DNA from: GCA-002708315 sp963676635
Lineage (GTDB): Bacteria > Bacteroidota > Bacteroidia > Bacteroidales > F082
Direction of reading: 5' to 3'
DNA length: 64,000 nt
Assembly (NCBI GenBank): GCA_963676635.1
Contig: OY781105.1
Coordinates: 1,984,001 to 2,048,000, forward strand
Shown: positions 17,975 to 25,941 of the stretch, in pieces
Layout: the number at the start of each line of letters is the position of its first letter
Numbering within the stretch: the stretch's first letter is position 1
The notes under the pieces: generated by a model
Databases searched by the model: none
Told to the model about the DNA's origin: nothing
The model's input: the letters and a program-made list of their open reading frames with translations, nothing else
Made by a program: the position numbers and the translations under genes

Positions 17975-20026
17975 ATGATAAGGACAATTGCTATAACTAT
18001 TACTATACTATTAGCTCATATTACCGGATACACACAAAGCAGAAAGGTAACAAATCTTAACAAAGGATGGGAATTTGTGCTTGTCGACGATGATTACGAT
18101 TATGTTAACCTCAATGAACATTCATGGACAAAAGTTGACATTCCTCATACATGGAATAGTAAAGACATTCAATCAGGAGAAAAAGTGCATTATGGTACCG
18201 GGTGGTACAAAAAGAATATAGTTATTGAAAAGGCAACAACTACCAGAGAGTACTTCCTTAATTTTGAAGGTGCAGGGCAGTATGCCGAAGTGTACATCAA
18301 CAACATTATGGTTGAAAAGCACCTGGGAAGCTATTCAGCATTTACATTCAACATTACAGACTTTATTATCCCTGACACCAGTAACCTGATAGTAGTTAAG
18401 GTTAACAATGAACTTACTGATTCCTACCCAAAGGACAATTTCCTTTTCGGGATATATGGAGGCATATACAGGAATATAAAGCTGATAGAAACAAATGATG
18501 TCCACTTATGTCTTACAGATTATGCATCAAGTGGAGTGTATGTCCGTCAAAAGAACATCAGTAATAAAAAAGCAACACTGGAGATAGAAGCCCTGCCCAT
18601 TAATGAAACATCAGAAAGCAAGAATATTGTTATTAAAAACAAGCTCCTCAATCATAATAATGAAATAGTAACAGAAAGCACTGTTAATAAGAAACTATTC
18701 CCCGGAGGAGTAAACCCTGTATTCTCAGATTTAATTATTAAAAACCCCACCCTCTGGAACGGACGTAGTAATCCATATTTATACACTCTGGAAACAGAAA
18801 TAATAATTGATGAAACAATAGTTGATAAGATTTCCCAAAATATTGGCATCCGTTATTTTGAGGTTGACCCTGAGAGAGGTTTTATATTAAACGGAGAGCC
18901 ATACCGGCTGTATGGTGTTTGCAGGCATCAGGAGTGGGAAGATATGGGCAACGCGTTATTGCCCGAACATCACAGAAAGGATATGGAGATGATTTACGAG
19001 CTGGGCGCAACATCAGTAAGACTGGCTCATTATCAGCAGGCCGGGCTTGTTTACCATCTGGCTGATTCCCTTGGATTGTTAATTTGGGCGGAGATACCAT
19101 TTGTTAATGGTTATAAGAAAGACGCCGACGACAATGCCAAACAACAAATGAGAGAGCTCATAAAACAGAACTTCAACCATCCGTCGATATTTGTATGGGG
19201 TGTTCACAATGAAGTGATAAAAAACGGAATCGTAAACGACCCTGTACGGATTACCAAAGAACTGAATACTATATGCAAAACTATGGACCCCGACAGATAT
19301 ACAGTAAGTGTAAGTAATATATGGTGGGTAAAGGATCACAGGATTCATGAGAACACAAACCTACAGGGATTCAACCAATACACAGGATGGTACGGAGGCA
19401 AGCCGGAACAGCTGGAACGCTGGATAAACAACTATCATAAGTCAAAACCCGACATCAGGATTTCCATTTCCGAGTACGGTGCAGGAGGAAACATACTACA
19501 GCAAACATCTGAATTGTTTCCACCACCTGATCCCGGCGGCCGGTTTTTCCCGGAAGGATATCAAACATACTATCATGAAGTAACTTACTCTTCCATAGAA
19601 AAGTACCCCTTTATATGGGCTTCATATGTGTGGAATATGTTTGACTTTGCCGTTCCTGAATGGGATCGCGGAGGTGTGAAAGGCAGAAACCATAAAGGCC
19701 TTGTAACCTACGACAGAAACACAAAAAAAGATGCCTACTACTGGTATAAGGCAAACTGGTCGGAAGATCCGGTTTTATACCTTACCGGAAGACGTAACGA
19801 CATTATTGAAACAGATACATGCATAATAAAAGCATACAGTAACAAAGGCACTCCTGTGCTTTATATCGATGGTACAGAGTACGGTGAAATGCAGCAGGGA
19901 ATAAACAAAGTACAGTATGTTAGCCGGCCATTAACACTGAAAAAAGGTGAACACAATATCGAAATAAAAACACTTTATAACAATGAATATCTGACAGACA
20001 ATTATGATCTGGTTATACAGAAATAG
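17975..20026 (+). CDS. Glycoside hydrolase family 2 (beta-galactosidase/beta-glucuronidase type)
   Basis: Retaining exo-beta-glycosidase. 683 residues with a signal peptide (MIRTIAITITILLAHITG). Domains in order: jelly-roll sugar-binding domain (WTKVDIPHTWN, GTGWYKK, FLNFEGAGQYAEVYINN), an Ig-like domain, and a TIM barrel with acid/base E413 in WGVHNEV and nucleophile E500 in ISEYGAG. The shortened C-terminus resembles compact beta-galactosidases of polysaccharide loci. It is the first gene of a three-gene run with the reductase (35 nt) and the propeller lipoprotein. Galactose is the most likely leaving sugar, but glucuronic acid is possible. Confidence 0.93.
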   Translation: MIRTIAITITILLAHITGYTQSRKVTNLNKGWEFVLVDDDYDYVNLNEHSWTKVDIPHTWNSKDIQSGEKVHYGTGWYKKNIVIEKATTTREYFLNFEGAGQYAEVYINNIMVEKHLGSYSAFTFNITDFIIPDTSNLIVVKVNNELTDSYPKDNFLFGIYGGIYRNIKLIETNDVHLCLTDYASSGVYVRQKNISNKKATLEIEALPINETSESKNIVIKNKLLNHNNEIVTESTVNKKLFPGGVNPVFSDLIIKNPTLWNGRSNPYLYTLETEIIIDETIVDKISQNIGIRYFEVDPERGFILNGEPYRLYGVCRHQEWEDMGNALLPEHHRKDMEMIYELGATSVRLAHYQQAGLVYHLADSLGLLIWAEIPFVNGYKKDADDNAKQQMRELIKQNFNHPSIFVWGVHNEVIKNGIVNDPVRITKELNTICKTMDPDRYTVSVSNIWWVKDHRIHENTNLQGFNQYTGWYGGKPEQLERWINNYHKSKPDIRISISEYGAGGNILQQTSELFPPPDPGGRFFPEGYQTYYHEVTYSSIEKYPFIWASYVWNMFDFAVPEWDRGGVKGRNHKGLVTYDRNTKKDAYYWYKANWSEDPVLYLTGRRNDIIETDTCIIKAYSNKGTPVLYIDGTEYGEMQQGINKVQYVSRPLTLKKGEHNIEIKTLYNNEYLTDNYDLVIQK

Positions 20027-20061
20027 GTTCTGCCGGATTTCAAAACTAAACACACAAAAAT

Positions 20062-21045
20062 ATGAATACAAGGATACTGGGAAATAACGGCTTTGAAGTT
20101 AGCGAAACAGGACTGGGAACATGGCAGATAGGTGCTGATTGGGGAAAGAAATTCTCTAATAACAAAGCGTTGGATATACTGACAACAGCTGTTGATAATG
20201 GCATTACATTTTTTGATACTGCCGATGTTTACGGAAATGGGCAGAGTGAAGAATTTATTGGTGAATTCTTGAAGAACACAGATAAAGATATAAGAGTAGC
20301 AACAAAATTCGGGCGTGGTGCCGATGTTTATCCCTCATCTTATACCAAAGACGCCATGAGAAAGTCTATAGAGAATTCCATATCAAGATTAGGCGTTGAG
20401 TCACTGGATTTACTTCAACTACATTGTATTCCTACAAAAGAAATGCAAAAAGGTGATGTGTTCGACTGGCTGCGTGACTTTAAAAGTGAAGGACTTATCA
20501 AAACCTTCGGAGCCAGCGTAGAGTCTGTTGAAGAAGGATTGATATGCCTTAAACAAGATGGTATTCAGTCGTTACAGGTTATCTTTAACATTTTCAGACA
20601 AAAACTGGTAACTGAATTACTACCACAGGCACAAGCCAAGGGTGTTGGTATAATTGTACGGTTGCCCCTTGCCAGTGGTGTACTAACAGGAAAGTTTACA
20701 AAAGACACTACTTTTGAGAAAGAAGACCACCGTAACTTTAACAAAAACGGTGAAGCTTTTAATGTAGGCGAAACCTTTGCAGGGATTCCTTTTGAAAAAG
20801 CAGTGATGATGGCTGACTACTTAAAAACTCTGTTACCTGAAAATATGACAATGGTACAGATGGCATTGAGATGGATTCTCGATCATAAAGCTGTATCAAC
20901 AATTATCCCAGGCGTAAGCTCGCCGGCACAGGCTGAAGGTAATGCCGCTATATCAGATATAGCACCTCTGTCTGATGAGCTCCATCATAAACTTACAGAG
21001 TTTTATAAATCTGATGTACAGAAATATATCAGAGGCGTTTATTAA
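20062..21045 (+). CDS. Aldo/keto reductase
   Basis: NAD(P)H-dependent oxidoreductase with a TIM-barrel fold, 327 residues. The catalytic tetrad is visible: D52 and Y57 (DTADVYG), K82 (ATKFG) and H121 (LLQLHC). The C-terminal cofactor block is STIIPGVSSPAQAEGN. There is no signal peptide, so it is cytosolic. Its place between two exported glycan-active proteins, with 2 nt to the next gene, suggests that it acts on a sugar or aldehyde released by them, for example L-fucose or lactaldehyde. This is inference; family members are broad in substrate. Confidence 0.9.
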   Translation: MNTRILGNNGFEVSETGLGTWQIGADWGKKFSNNKALDILTTAVDNGITFFDTADVYGNGQSEEFIGEFLKNTDKDIRVATKFGRGADVYPSSYTKDAMRKSIENSISRLGVESLDLLQLHCIPTKEMQKGDVFDWLRDFKSEGLIKTFGASVESVEEGLICLKQDGIQSLQVIFNIFRQKLVTELLPQAQAKGVGIIVRLPLASGVLTGKFTKDTTFEKEDHRNFNKNGEAFNVGETFAGIPFEKAVMMADYLKTLLPENMTMVQMALRWILDHKAVSTIIPGVSSPAQAEGNAAISDIAPLSDELHHKLTEFYKSDVQKYIRGVY

Positions 21046-21047
21046 AA

Positions 21048-22268
21048 ATGAACATAAATCCCTTGAAAATATTTCTGTTTATATTGTTATCGGTAACAAT
21101 ATTAAGTTGCGATAATAACAGGTTGTCGCAACTAAATATCTCGCCTTTGCCAGTTAATGCACATATAGAGGGAGATATATTAACAGGTCCTTCCGTATTA
21201 AATGATCCCGACAGGTTTGTTTGGGGGGCAACTGTACAAAAGGGAAGTGATGGCAGGTATCACATGCTTTACAATACATGGGAGTGCGGGGATTCAATCC
21301 CTGAATTTACAAACTCATGGGTACTTTATTCTCAAATTGCATATGCTGTTTCAGACTATCCCGACAGGGACTTTAAGTTTAAAAAGGTTGTATTAAAAGG
21401 GAGAGCACTTGAAGGAGACTCAACAGCGTGGGATGCACAGATGGTGAGCAACCCCCATCTGAAGGAGTTTAATGGAAAGTACTACCTTTATTATATAGGA
21501 TCTGTTGACCCGGGTGTTCAGCCCAAAGGTTCTGCAGGAGAAAACATGAATAAGAGAAACAGGGTGCAGCAAAATCAAAAGATAGGTGTTATCGAATTCG
21601 ATAACTTTGATGAACTGATGACCGGTAACTTTAAAAGGCCTGACAAACCGCTGCTAACACCAAGAACAAGAGTTAAAACAGACAATATCGTTAATCCGTC
21701 ACCCAAAGGTACAATAGCAAAACCAGATAATATAATCGTAGTAAATCCCTCAGTTGTTAAAAGGCCCTCTGATGGCAAATATCTGTTGTATTTTAAAGGA
21801 AATATTTATGACCCTCACTGGAAAGGTGTTCATGGTGTGGCCATTTCAAACACACCAACTGGCCCTTTTATGGCAACGGATAATATTATATTTGACATCA
21901 GAGATGACAATGGCATGATAACTTCTGCTGAAGACCCCTATGTATGGTATCACAACACTAATCATAAGTTATATGCTGTATTTAAAGATTTCTCCGGAAA
22001 TATTACCGGTGAAGAGCCCGGATTAGCTATACTGGAATCAAAGGATGGCATTAGCTGGCAAAAACCTCCTGATCCGTTTTTTATGAAGAAAGAACTTATT
22101 CTGAAAAATGGCGATACCGTTAAAGTAAAAAGACTGGAAAGACCACAGCTGCTGATTGATAATAATGGTAACCCACAGGTATTGTATTGTGCATGTTCCC
22201 TGGTTGACATTAATAGTCGCAAAGATGGAGCATCATTTAATGTGCAAATACTGATAAAGGTGGAGTAG
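21048..22268 (+). CDS. Lipoprotein with five-bladed beta-propeller glycosidase-like fold (GH43/GH117-like)
   Basis: 406 residues with a lipobox at Cys21 (SVTILSC), so probably anchored in a membrane facing the periplasm or the outside. Blade-like repeats are visible as short aromatic motifs: GRYHMLYNTWE, GKYYLYYIGS, GKYLLYFKGN, YVWYHNTNHKLYAVFKD and PQVLYCACSL, with acidic residues nearby (PDRFVWGAT, STAWDAQMVSNP, SAEDPYVW, LERPQ). This is the pattern of clan GH-F/GH117-like enzymes acting on furanosides or anhydro-sugars. The exact family cannot be fixed without profile comparison. Adjacent GH2, sulfatases and fucosidase support a glycan role. Confidence 0.7.
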   Translation: MNINPLKIFLFILLSVTILSCDNNRLSQLNISPLPVNAHIEGDILTGPSVLNDPDRFVWGATVQKGSDGRYHMLYNTWECGDSIPEFTNSWVLYSQIAYAVSDYPDRDFKFKKVVLKGRALEGDSTAWDAQMVSNPHLKEFNGKYYLYYIGSVDPGVQPKGSAGENMNKRNRVQQNQKIGVIEFDNFDELMTGNFKRPDKPLLTPRTRVKTDNIVNPSPKGTIAKPDNIIVVNPSVVKRPSDGKYLLYFKGNIYDPHWKGVHGVAISNTPTGPFMATDNIIFDIRDDNGMITSAEDPYVWYHNTNHKLYAVFKDFSGNITGEEPGLAILESKDGISWQKPPDPFFMKKELILKNGDTVKVKRLERPQLLIDNNGNPQVLYCACSLVDINSRKDGASFNVQILIKVE

Positions 22269-22417
22269 CGCGAGTTCTGGGAGCTGGGAGCAGCAGAGCG
22301 TCTTTCTATAGAGACTCAGGTGCTTCAGTTGCTCTGTCGCTCTCTCGCAAAATCGCATATTTATTGTCTGAATCTTGATTTACCTGATTATATGATTTCT
22401 TGATTTAGTGTGGGGGT

Positions 22418-22498
22418 GGTTTTTGATAGTACTGAATATCTCAAAAAACCCACCGCGTGGTTCAGTCACATAAACTAAAAAAAAGGCTGTCCTCCCGA
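22418..22498 (+). repeat. Dispersed repeat A, copy 1
   Basis: It aligns in the same orientation with 28052-28135. Both share GGTTTTT, CTGAATATCTCAA, CAGTCACATAA and AAAAGGCTGTC, ending in CCCGA. The portion 22456-22554 also recurs inverted at 30613-30700. Confidence 0.8.
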
Positions 22499-22554
22499 TT
22501 TCAGATTTATCTGACATCGGGATCTCCCAAGGATCAGGTAGCGATAAGAAACCC
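22456..22554 (+). repeat. Dispersed repeat B, copy 1
   Basis: The reverse complement of this segment aligns with 30613-30700, sharing CGTGGTTCAGTCACATAAA, GGCTGT and the end GGTAGCGATAAGAAACCC. The middle differs by a small indel. Confidence 0.8.
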
Positions 22555-22640
22555 AGTAACTTTCTGAGATCACCTGGACCTACCTCCTGCTCAGCCTAAG
22601 GCTGATACGGCGGGCAATGGCGGGCAAGGCAAAAAATCAT

Positions 22641-22771
22641 GGGCTTCTTTTGGTTAAGTCCGCCTGAGGCGGATGTAGCGTAAGTTCAATGGAGTGATCT
22701 CCTCGTTCCTCGGAGCTTCTCCATTTCTCTAACGCTACACTTCTAAAAATCCACTTAGCCAAAAGAGGCCC
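22641..22771. repeat. 131-bp imperfect inverted repeat
   Basis: The outer arms are GGGCTTCTTTTGGTTAAGT (22641-22659) and ACTTAGCCAAAAGAGGCCC (22753-22771). Inner complementary pairs are TGTAGCGTAAG with AACGCTACA, and AATGGAG with CTCCATT. The whole segment could fold as one long stem, as in a MITE or a structured transcript. Only one copy is in the window. Confidence 0.65.
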
Positions 22772-22850
22772 GCCGTTACGCATGTAGTTCAGTGTTCTAA
22801 TGTAGTTACGGCCAGGTGGGTATTGGAATATTGTGGGTTTATCCTAAACC

Positions 22851-23008
22851 ACCCCAACATTAAACTTTAAACATTGAACATTGAACCTCAAAGCCCTGAA
22901 AGGGCATCCTGTAATAGCATAGGGCGGAAGCCCTATGACCATGTCGAAGTACGTATTAAGGCTGAAAGTCTGGCCTTTTTTTGTGGGTTTTGCATTACGA
23001 ATAATTTA
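22851..23008 (+). repeat. Dispersed repeat C, copy 1
   Basis: It aligns with 28207-28363 over its whole length with few changes. It starts with TTGAACA-type heptamers and continues with two small hairpins (GCCCTGAAAGGGC and AGGGCGGAAGCCCT), CCATGTCGAAGTA, and an end GCGAATAATTTA/ACGAATAATTTA. The REP-like hairpins suggest a non-autonomous repeat. Confidence 0.85.
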
Positions 23009-23308
23009 CTTATAGGGGATCGATAAAATTGCATTTTCAAAAGTTTTGTCTTATATTTGAACAATATATCATAAAACCGCAGGATTATGAATATATGGAT
23101 AGTACTATTTTGTTGTTGATTTGTTTTTAGCCCTGTGCTATTAACAGAAAAGCAATTGTAGTATTTGCTCACATATATCACAGCGGTATTGATAAAACCT
23201 AATCCCGACAATAAATAGTTCTCGAGTTTTAAATGTGGAAACCAGACCCACAATAAAAAACGGGGCGAAACCGAAAAGCCATAAGAGTAGGGCTAAAAAA
23301 CTAAAGTT

Positions 23309-24289
23309 ATGAAATTATTCAGATTATTACTTATTGGATTATTTTTCACAATTTTAACAAACAACAGCACAGCAGGCGAAAAAATTCCGGTACAGTTTAT
23401 TGCCATCCATTTTGGGGATGCTTCATATGCTGAAGTCCTTGATCAGTCGCAATTTCCGGAGATTAAATTCTATACATGCAACGGTGATGTATATGGCTAC
23501 ACAGAACAACAAAAAATAGTTGGGAACCCTGATTACTTAATGGGTTGGTACGGTGAAGTGCCTGAAAAGATGGGGTTTGGTGCCAACTATCGTGCGGGTT
23601 ACGAGAAATATTATGGATTTCCATATCTCACAGGATCAATATATGTTATTGACAAGAATGGCACTATCTACTATCAATCAGATGATGGAGGTACAAAAAA
23701 CACAAGTAATAAAATATCCTTTAGCAAGGCACTCAATAGTGTCAGTAAAGGAAAAGAAACAAAACTCATTAAAGAAAAGAAAAGAGAGTATGTAAAAAGC
23801 ACAGCTGTGGGTGAATTAGAACCCAGAAAAAAATGTGAGATAGACAAAGAGGGAGAAGGGTTAATGGGTTGGCCTGTCCCGGATTTAATGATAAAAGACT
23901 CAGAAGGAAATGAAGTAAGTCTTGCAACAATAGTAAAAGGTAAAGCTACAGTTCTGGTTTTCTACACAATGAATGGAGTAGAGTGGAAAAAGGGAAATGC
24001 AAAAGGTGAAATTAAAGAACAGTGGAAAGGATGCAGGCTTATGTCTCCTGAAACATATGAAAAGTTAATAGTAGAAGAATTTGAGAAAAATGCTGATGAA
24101 AACAAAAGCGGTGCTGCCAATGCAGCCAAATTCATGGGAAATGAAGCCTTAAAAGCGATGTCAAACCGCCAAAGCATTCAGGATATATGGAGTGCAGAAG
24201 GAGATCTGCCCGACGACCAAAAAGTTTCTGCTTATATCTACTTCAGTTCTAATCTACACTATGTAAATGAATACTCCAATCAGGATTAA
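23309..24289 (+). CDS. Exported protein with a C-terminal thioredoxin-fold (TlpA/AhpC-like) segment lacking Cys pair
   Basis: 326 residues with a signal peptide (MKLFRLLLIGLFFTILTNNSTAG), so periplasmic or secreted. The first half is unrecognised and rich in Tyr/Gly (GYEKYYGFPYLTGSIYVID) and may itself be a degenerate thioredoxin-like domain. Residues ~190-225 (GWPVPDLMIKDSEGNEV, then GKATVLVFYTMNG) follow the start of redoxin/TlpA domains. The CxxC that should come next is absent (FYTMNGVEWKKG), so disulfide chemistry is unlikely. Its stop overlaps the stop of the convergent cutC gene by 2 nt. The function is unknown. Confidence 0.75.
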   Translation: MKLFRLLLIGLFFTILTNNSTAGEKIPVQFIAIHFGDASYAEVLDQSQFPEIKFYTCNGDVYGYTEQQKIVGNPDYLMGWYGEVPEKMGFGANYRAGYEKYYGFPYLTGSIYVIDKNGTIYYQSDDGGTKNTSNKISFSKALNSVSKGKETKLIKEKKREYVKSTAVGELEPRKKCEIDKEGEGLMGWPVPDLMIKDSEGNEVSLATIVKGKATVLVFYTMNGVEWKKGNAKGEIKEQWKGCRLMSPETYEKLIVEEFEKNADENKSGAANAAKFMGNEALKAMSNRQSIQDIWSAEGDLPDDQKVSAYIYFSSNLHYVNEYSNQD

Positions 24290-25044
24290 TCATTACTAAT
24301 CAGCGCATTCACAACATCAGCTACGCGTTTACTATCGGTAAACCTATTGCCGAATTCCGGAATTTCTTTTAGTCCGCCCATATAAATACCGCTGCGGCGG
24401 AAAGTCATAAGGCTATCATAATTACTTCTTACTGACAGGTGAAATGAGTTGGCCATTGTTTTCCGGGCTATATCACTAATATTTGTTTCATCCACACCGC
24501 TACCAACCATAATTCTTATATCATTGCCGGCAAGGGTAACAAGTTCTCTGATCAGAGAAACTCCGTCAATAGCTTTATTCATCTGTCCGGAAGTGAGAAT
24601 ACGTGATATACCAAGCTTTTTACAAATTTCCAGAGACACATATGAATCTGCAGTCATGTCGAACGCACGATGAAAGGTAACAGGCTTATCTTTACATGCA
24701 TCCATAAGTCGGGCTGTGTTATCATAATCAATCCTACCGTCAGCTGTCAGACATCCAATCACAAAACCATCAGCACCAGCATTATAAAGATTATTAATAT
24801 CCCTGATCATCAAACTTATTTCATCAGAATTATAAAGAAAGTCACCACCACGGGGACGAATAATTGGAAAAATATCAAGAGCTACTCTTTCCTTTGCAAA
24901 CGATTGTAACCCCATGGAAGGAGTTGTTCCGCCTTCATAAAGATTATCACATAATTCCACACGATTGGCGCCTCCTTCTTCGGCAGCGATAACAGACTGT
25001 ATGGAATTTGCACAAATTTCTATTTCAAAATCGCGTCTTTTCAT
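24286..25044 (-). CDS. cutC: CutC family protein (copper homeostasis)
   Basis: 252 residues from the ATG at 25044 (MKRRDFEIEICANSIQS). The longer frame to 25119 would add an unrelated hydrophobic tail, so the internal Met is preferred. The CutC TIM barrel is shown by EICANSIQSVIAAEEGGANRVELC, the GGTTPSMG turn, IRPRGGDFLY, VTFHRAFDM, ILTSGQ and IMVGSGV. CutC is linked to copper tolerance, but its biochemical activity is still debated. It overlaps the convergent upstream gene end to end, with no terminator between. Confidence 0.93.
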   Translation of the reverse strand: MKRRDFEIEICANSIQSVIAAEEGGANRVELCDNLYEGGTTPSMGLQSFAKERVALDIFPIIRPRGGDFLYNSDEISLMIRDINNLYNAGADGFVIGCLTADGRIDYDNTARLMDACKDKPVTFHRAFDMTADSYVSLEICKKLGISRILTSGQMNKAIDGVSLIRELVTLAGNDIRIMVGSGVDETNISDIARKTMANSFHLSVRSNYDSLMTFRRSGIYMGGLKEIPEFGNRFTDSKRVADVVNALISND

Positions 25045-25223
25045 CAGGCAATAATACGAAGATATCCTTAACAAAATATACCAGATAGTAATCCTCAATA
25101 CAAAGGTTATAGTACTCATTATGATTACACGACTTGATTAATGAGTTTTGAGTTTTAAGTTGGGGTTGTTCCGGAGACTGCGGGCTTATGCTTTAACTCA
25201 CACTGTTCTTGTCCCCTTGTCCC

Positions 25224-25320
25224 TTTAAAATTCCAATAATCAAGCATCAAATTACAAACAAATTCCAATTATCAAAATTCAAATGATCAAAACCCCATAC
25301 TCTGGAATTGTCAACTGGTT
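25224..25320 (+). repeat. Dispersed repeat D, copy 1 (97 bp)
   Basis: It has the same length and orientation as 31032-31128. Both begin TTTAAAATTCCAA, contain CAAGCA and AAACAAAT words, and end AATTGTCAACTGGTT. Confidence 0.85.
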
Positions 25321-25365
25321 TCCACTTGGCCCTTTATTTTGGTGAACTGCGTCCGACTACCGGCG

Positions 25366-25396
25366 GATGGTGAATGGTGAATGGTGAACGGTGAGC
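25366..25396 (+). repeat. Heptanucleotide tandem repeat (ATGGTGA)n
   Basis: Three to four near-perfect ATGGTGA units, the last changed to ACGGTGA, then GCAGAGCG. The same word cluster recurs at 25688-25710. Confidence 0.85.
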
Positions 25397-25432
25397 AGAG
25401 CGTTTTTTTCACTTTGTTCCCCTGTCTTTTTT

Positions 25433-25475
25433 CATTTTTCATTATTCATTTTTCATTCCCTTGTCCCTTGTCTCT
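25433..25475 (+). repeat. Heptanucleotide tandem repeats (ATTTTTC)n then (CCTTGTC)n
   Basis: ATTTTTC, ATTATTC, ATTTTTC and ATTCCCT are followed by CCTTGTC units, all on a 7-bp period. The array is matched in reverse orientation at 35541-35596. Confidence 0.8.
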
Positions 25476-25483
25476 CGTTCCTA

Positions 25484-25602
25484 GCCTAAAGGCGTAGGGT
25501 TAGTGGAGTATGATGATATTTGGGGTTTTTCCTGGAGTGCCTCATCCTAAAGGAATGAGTCAGGGGTAGTATATATTATACGACAATTATTCTTCATTTT
25601 TC
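25484..25602 (+). repeat. Dispersed repeat E, copy 1
   Basis: Its reverse complement aligns with 33206-33354, sharing GCCTAAAGGCG, GGGTTAGTGGAGTATGATG, GGAGTGCCTCATCCT, AAAGGAATGAGTCAGGGGTA and ATTATTCTTCATTTTT. This copy lacks the 31-bp hairpin present in the other. Confidence 0.88.
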
Positions 25603-25827
25603 ATTATTCATTTTTATTTTGGTGAATGGTGAATTGCGAAGAATGAGCAATCATGAGCTCCAATAAAAATAAATAAGTTGCGAATAATGGTGAACGGTGA
25701 GCAGAGCGTTTTTTTCATTCTTCATTTTTCATTCCCTTGTCCCTGCCTGACCGCCTCAGGAGGTTCCCCTTGTCTCCTTGTCACCTCCTCTCTCAGCTCT
25801 CACCTCTCATCTCTCAAGTCCCTCCTT

Positions 25828-25853
25828 GCCCGCCGTAGCCATGGCGTAGGAGG
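25828..25853. repeat. CCCGCC-GTAGC-type hairpin element
   Basis: The core CCCGCCGTAGCCATGGCG, then TAGGAGGG, matches the pattern of the 31-bp insert at 33259-33289 (CCCACCATAGCTTTGGAG, then AAGGTGGG). It looks like a member of the same small hairpin family. Confidence 0.6.
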
Positions 25854-25941
25854 GTGTCCGCCGAATTAGTCTAAGGCAGAGTAGGAGGGTTGTCCCTCCA
25901 GTCTCTTCAGTCTCTAAAGTCACTCCAGTCTCTAAAGTCCA

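Larger units (their letters stand above)
22269..23308. other. Gene-free mosaic of dispersed repeats (1.04 kb)
   Basis: No convincing gene. It begins with short GGGAGCT-type heptamers (22275-22291). It then holds repeats shared with the 28-kb and 30-kb gaps (22418-22554), a long imperfect inverted repeat (22641-22771), and a 158-bp repeat shared with 28207-28363. GC-rich hairpin words (GGCGGGCAA, TCCGCCTGAGGCGGA) alternate with AT-rich DNA. The last 300 bp before the next gene are unremarkable. Confidence 0.75.
25045..25941. other. Gene-free region dense in heptanucleotide tandem repeats
   Basis: 897 bp with no supported gene. It contains repeat D (25224-25320) and repeat E (25484-25602). Runs with a 7-bp period include TGAGTTT near 25143, ATGGTGA (25366-25396), ATTTTTC/CCTTGTC (25433-25475), ATTTTTC (25589-25617) and CTCTCAN (25790-25822). 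A CCCGCCGTAGC-type hairpin lies at 25828-25853. The low complexity explains several short open frames here. Confidence 0.8.

Noticed and set aside
11138..22268. Complete Sus-type polysaccharide utilisation locus
   Set aside because: No SusC- or SusD-like gene is present. The TonB receptor at 33542 is distant, lacks the carboxypeptidase-like N-terminal domain and has no SusD neighbour.
22933..23253. 106-codon open frame on the minus strand
   Set aside because: It overlaps repeat C, has no signal or family motif, and is explained by AT-rich chance.
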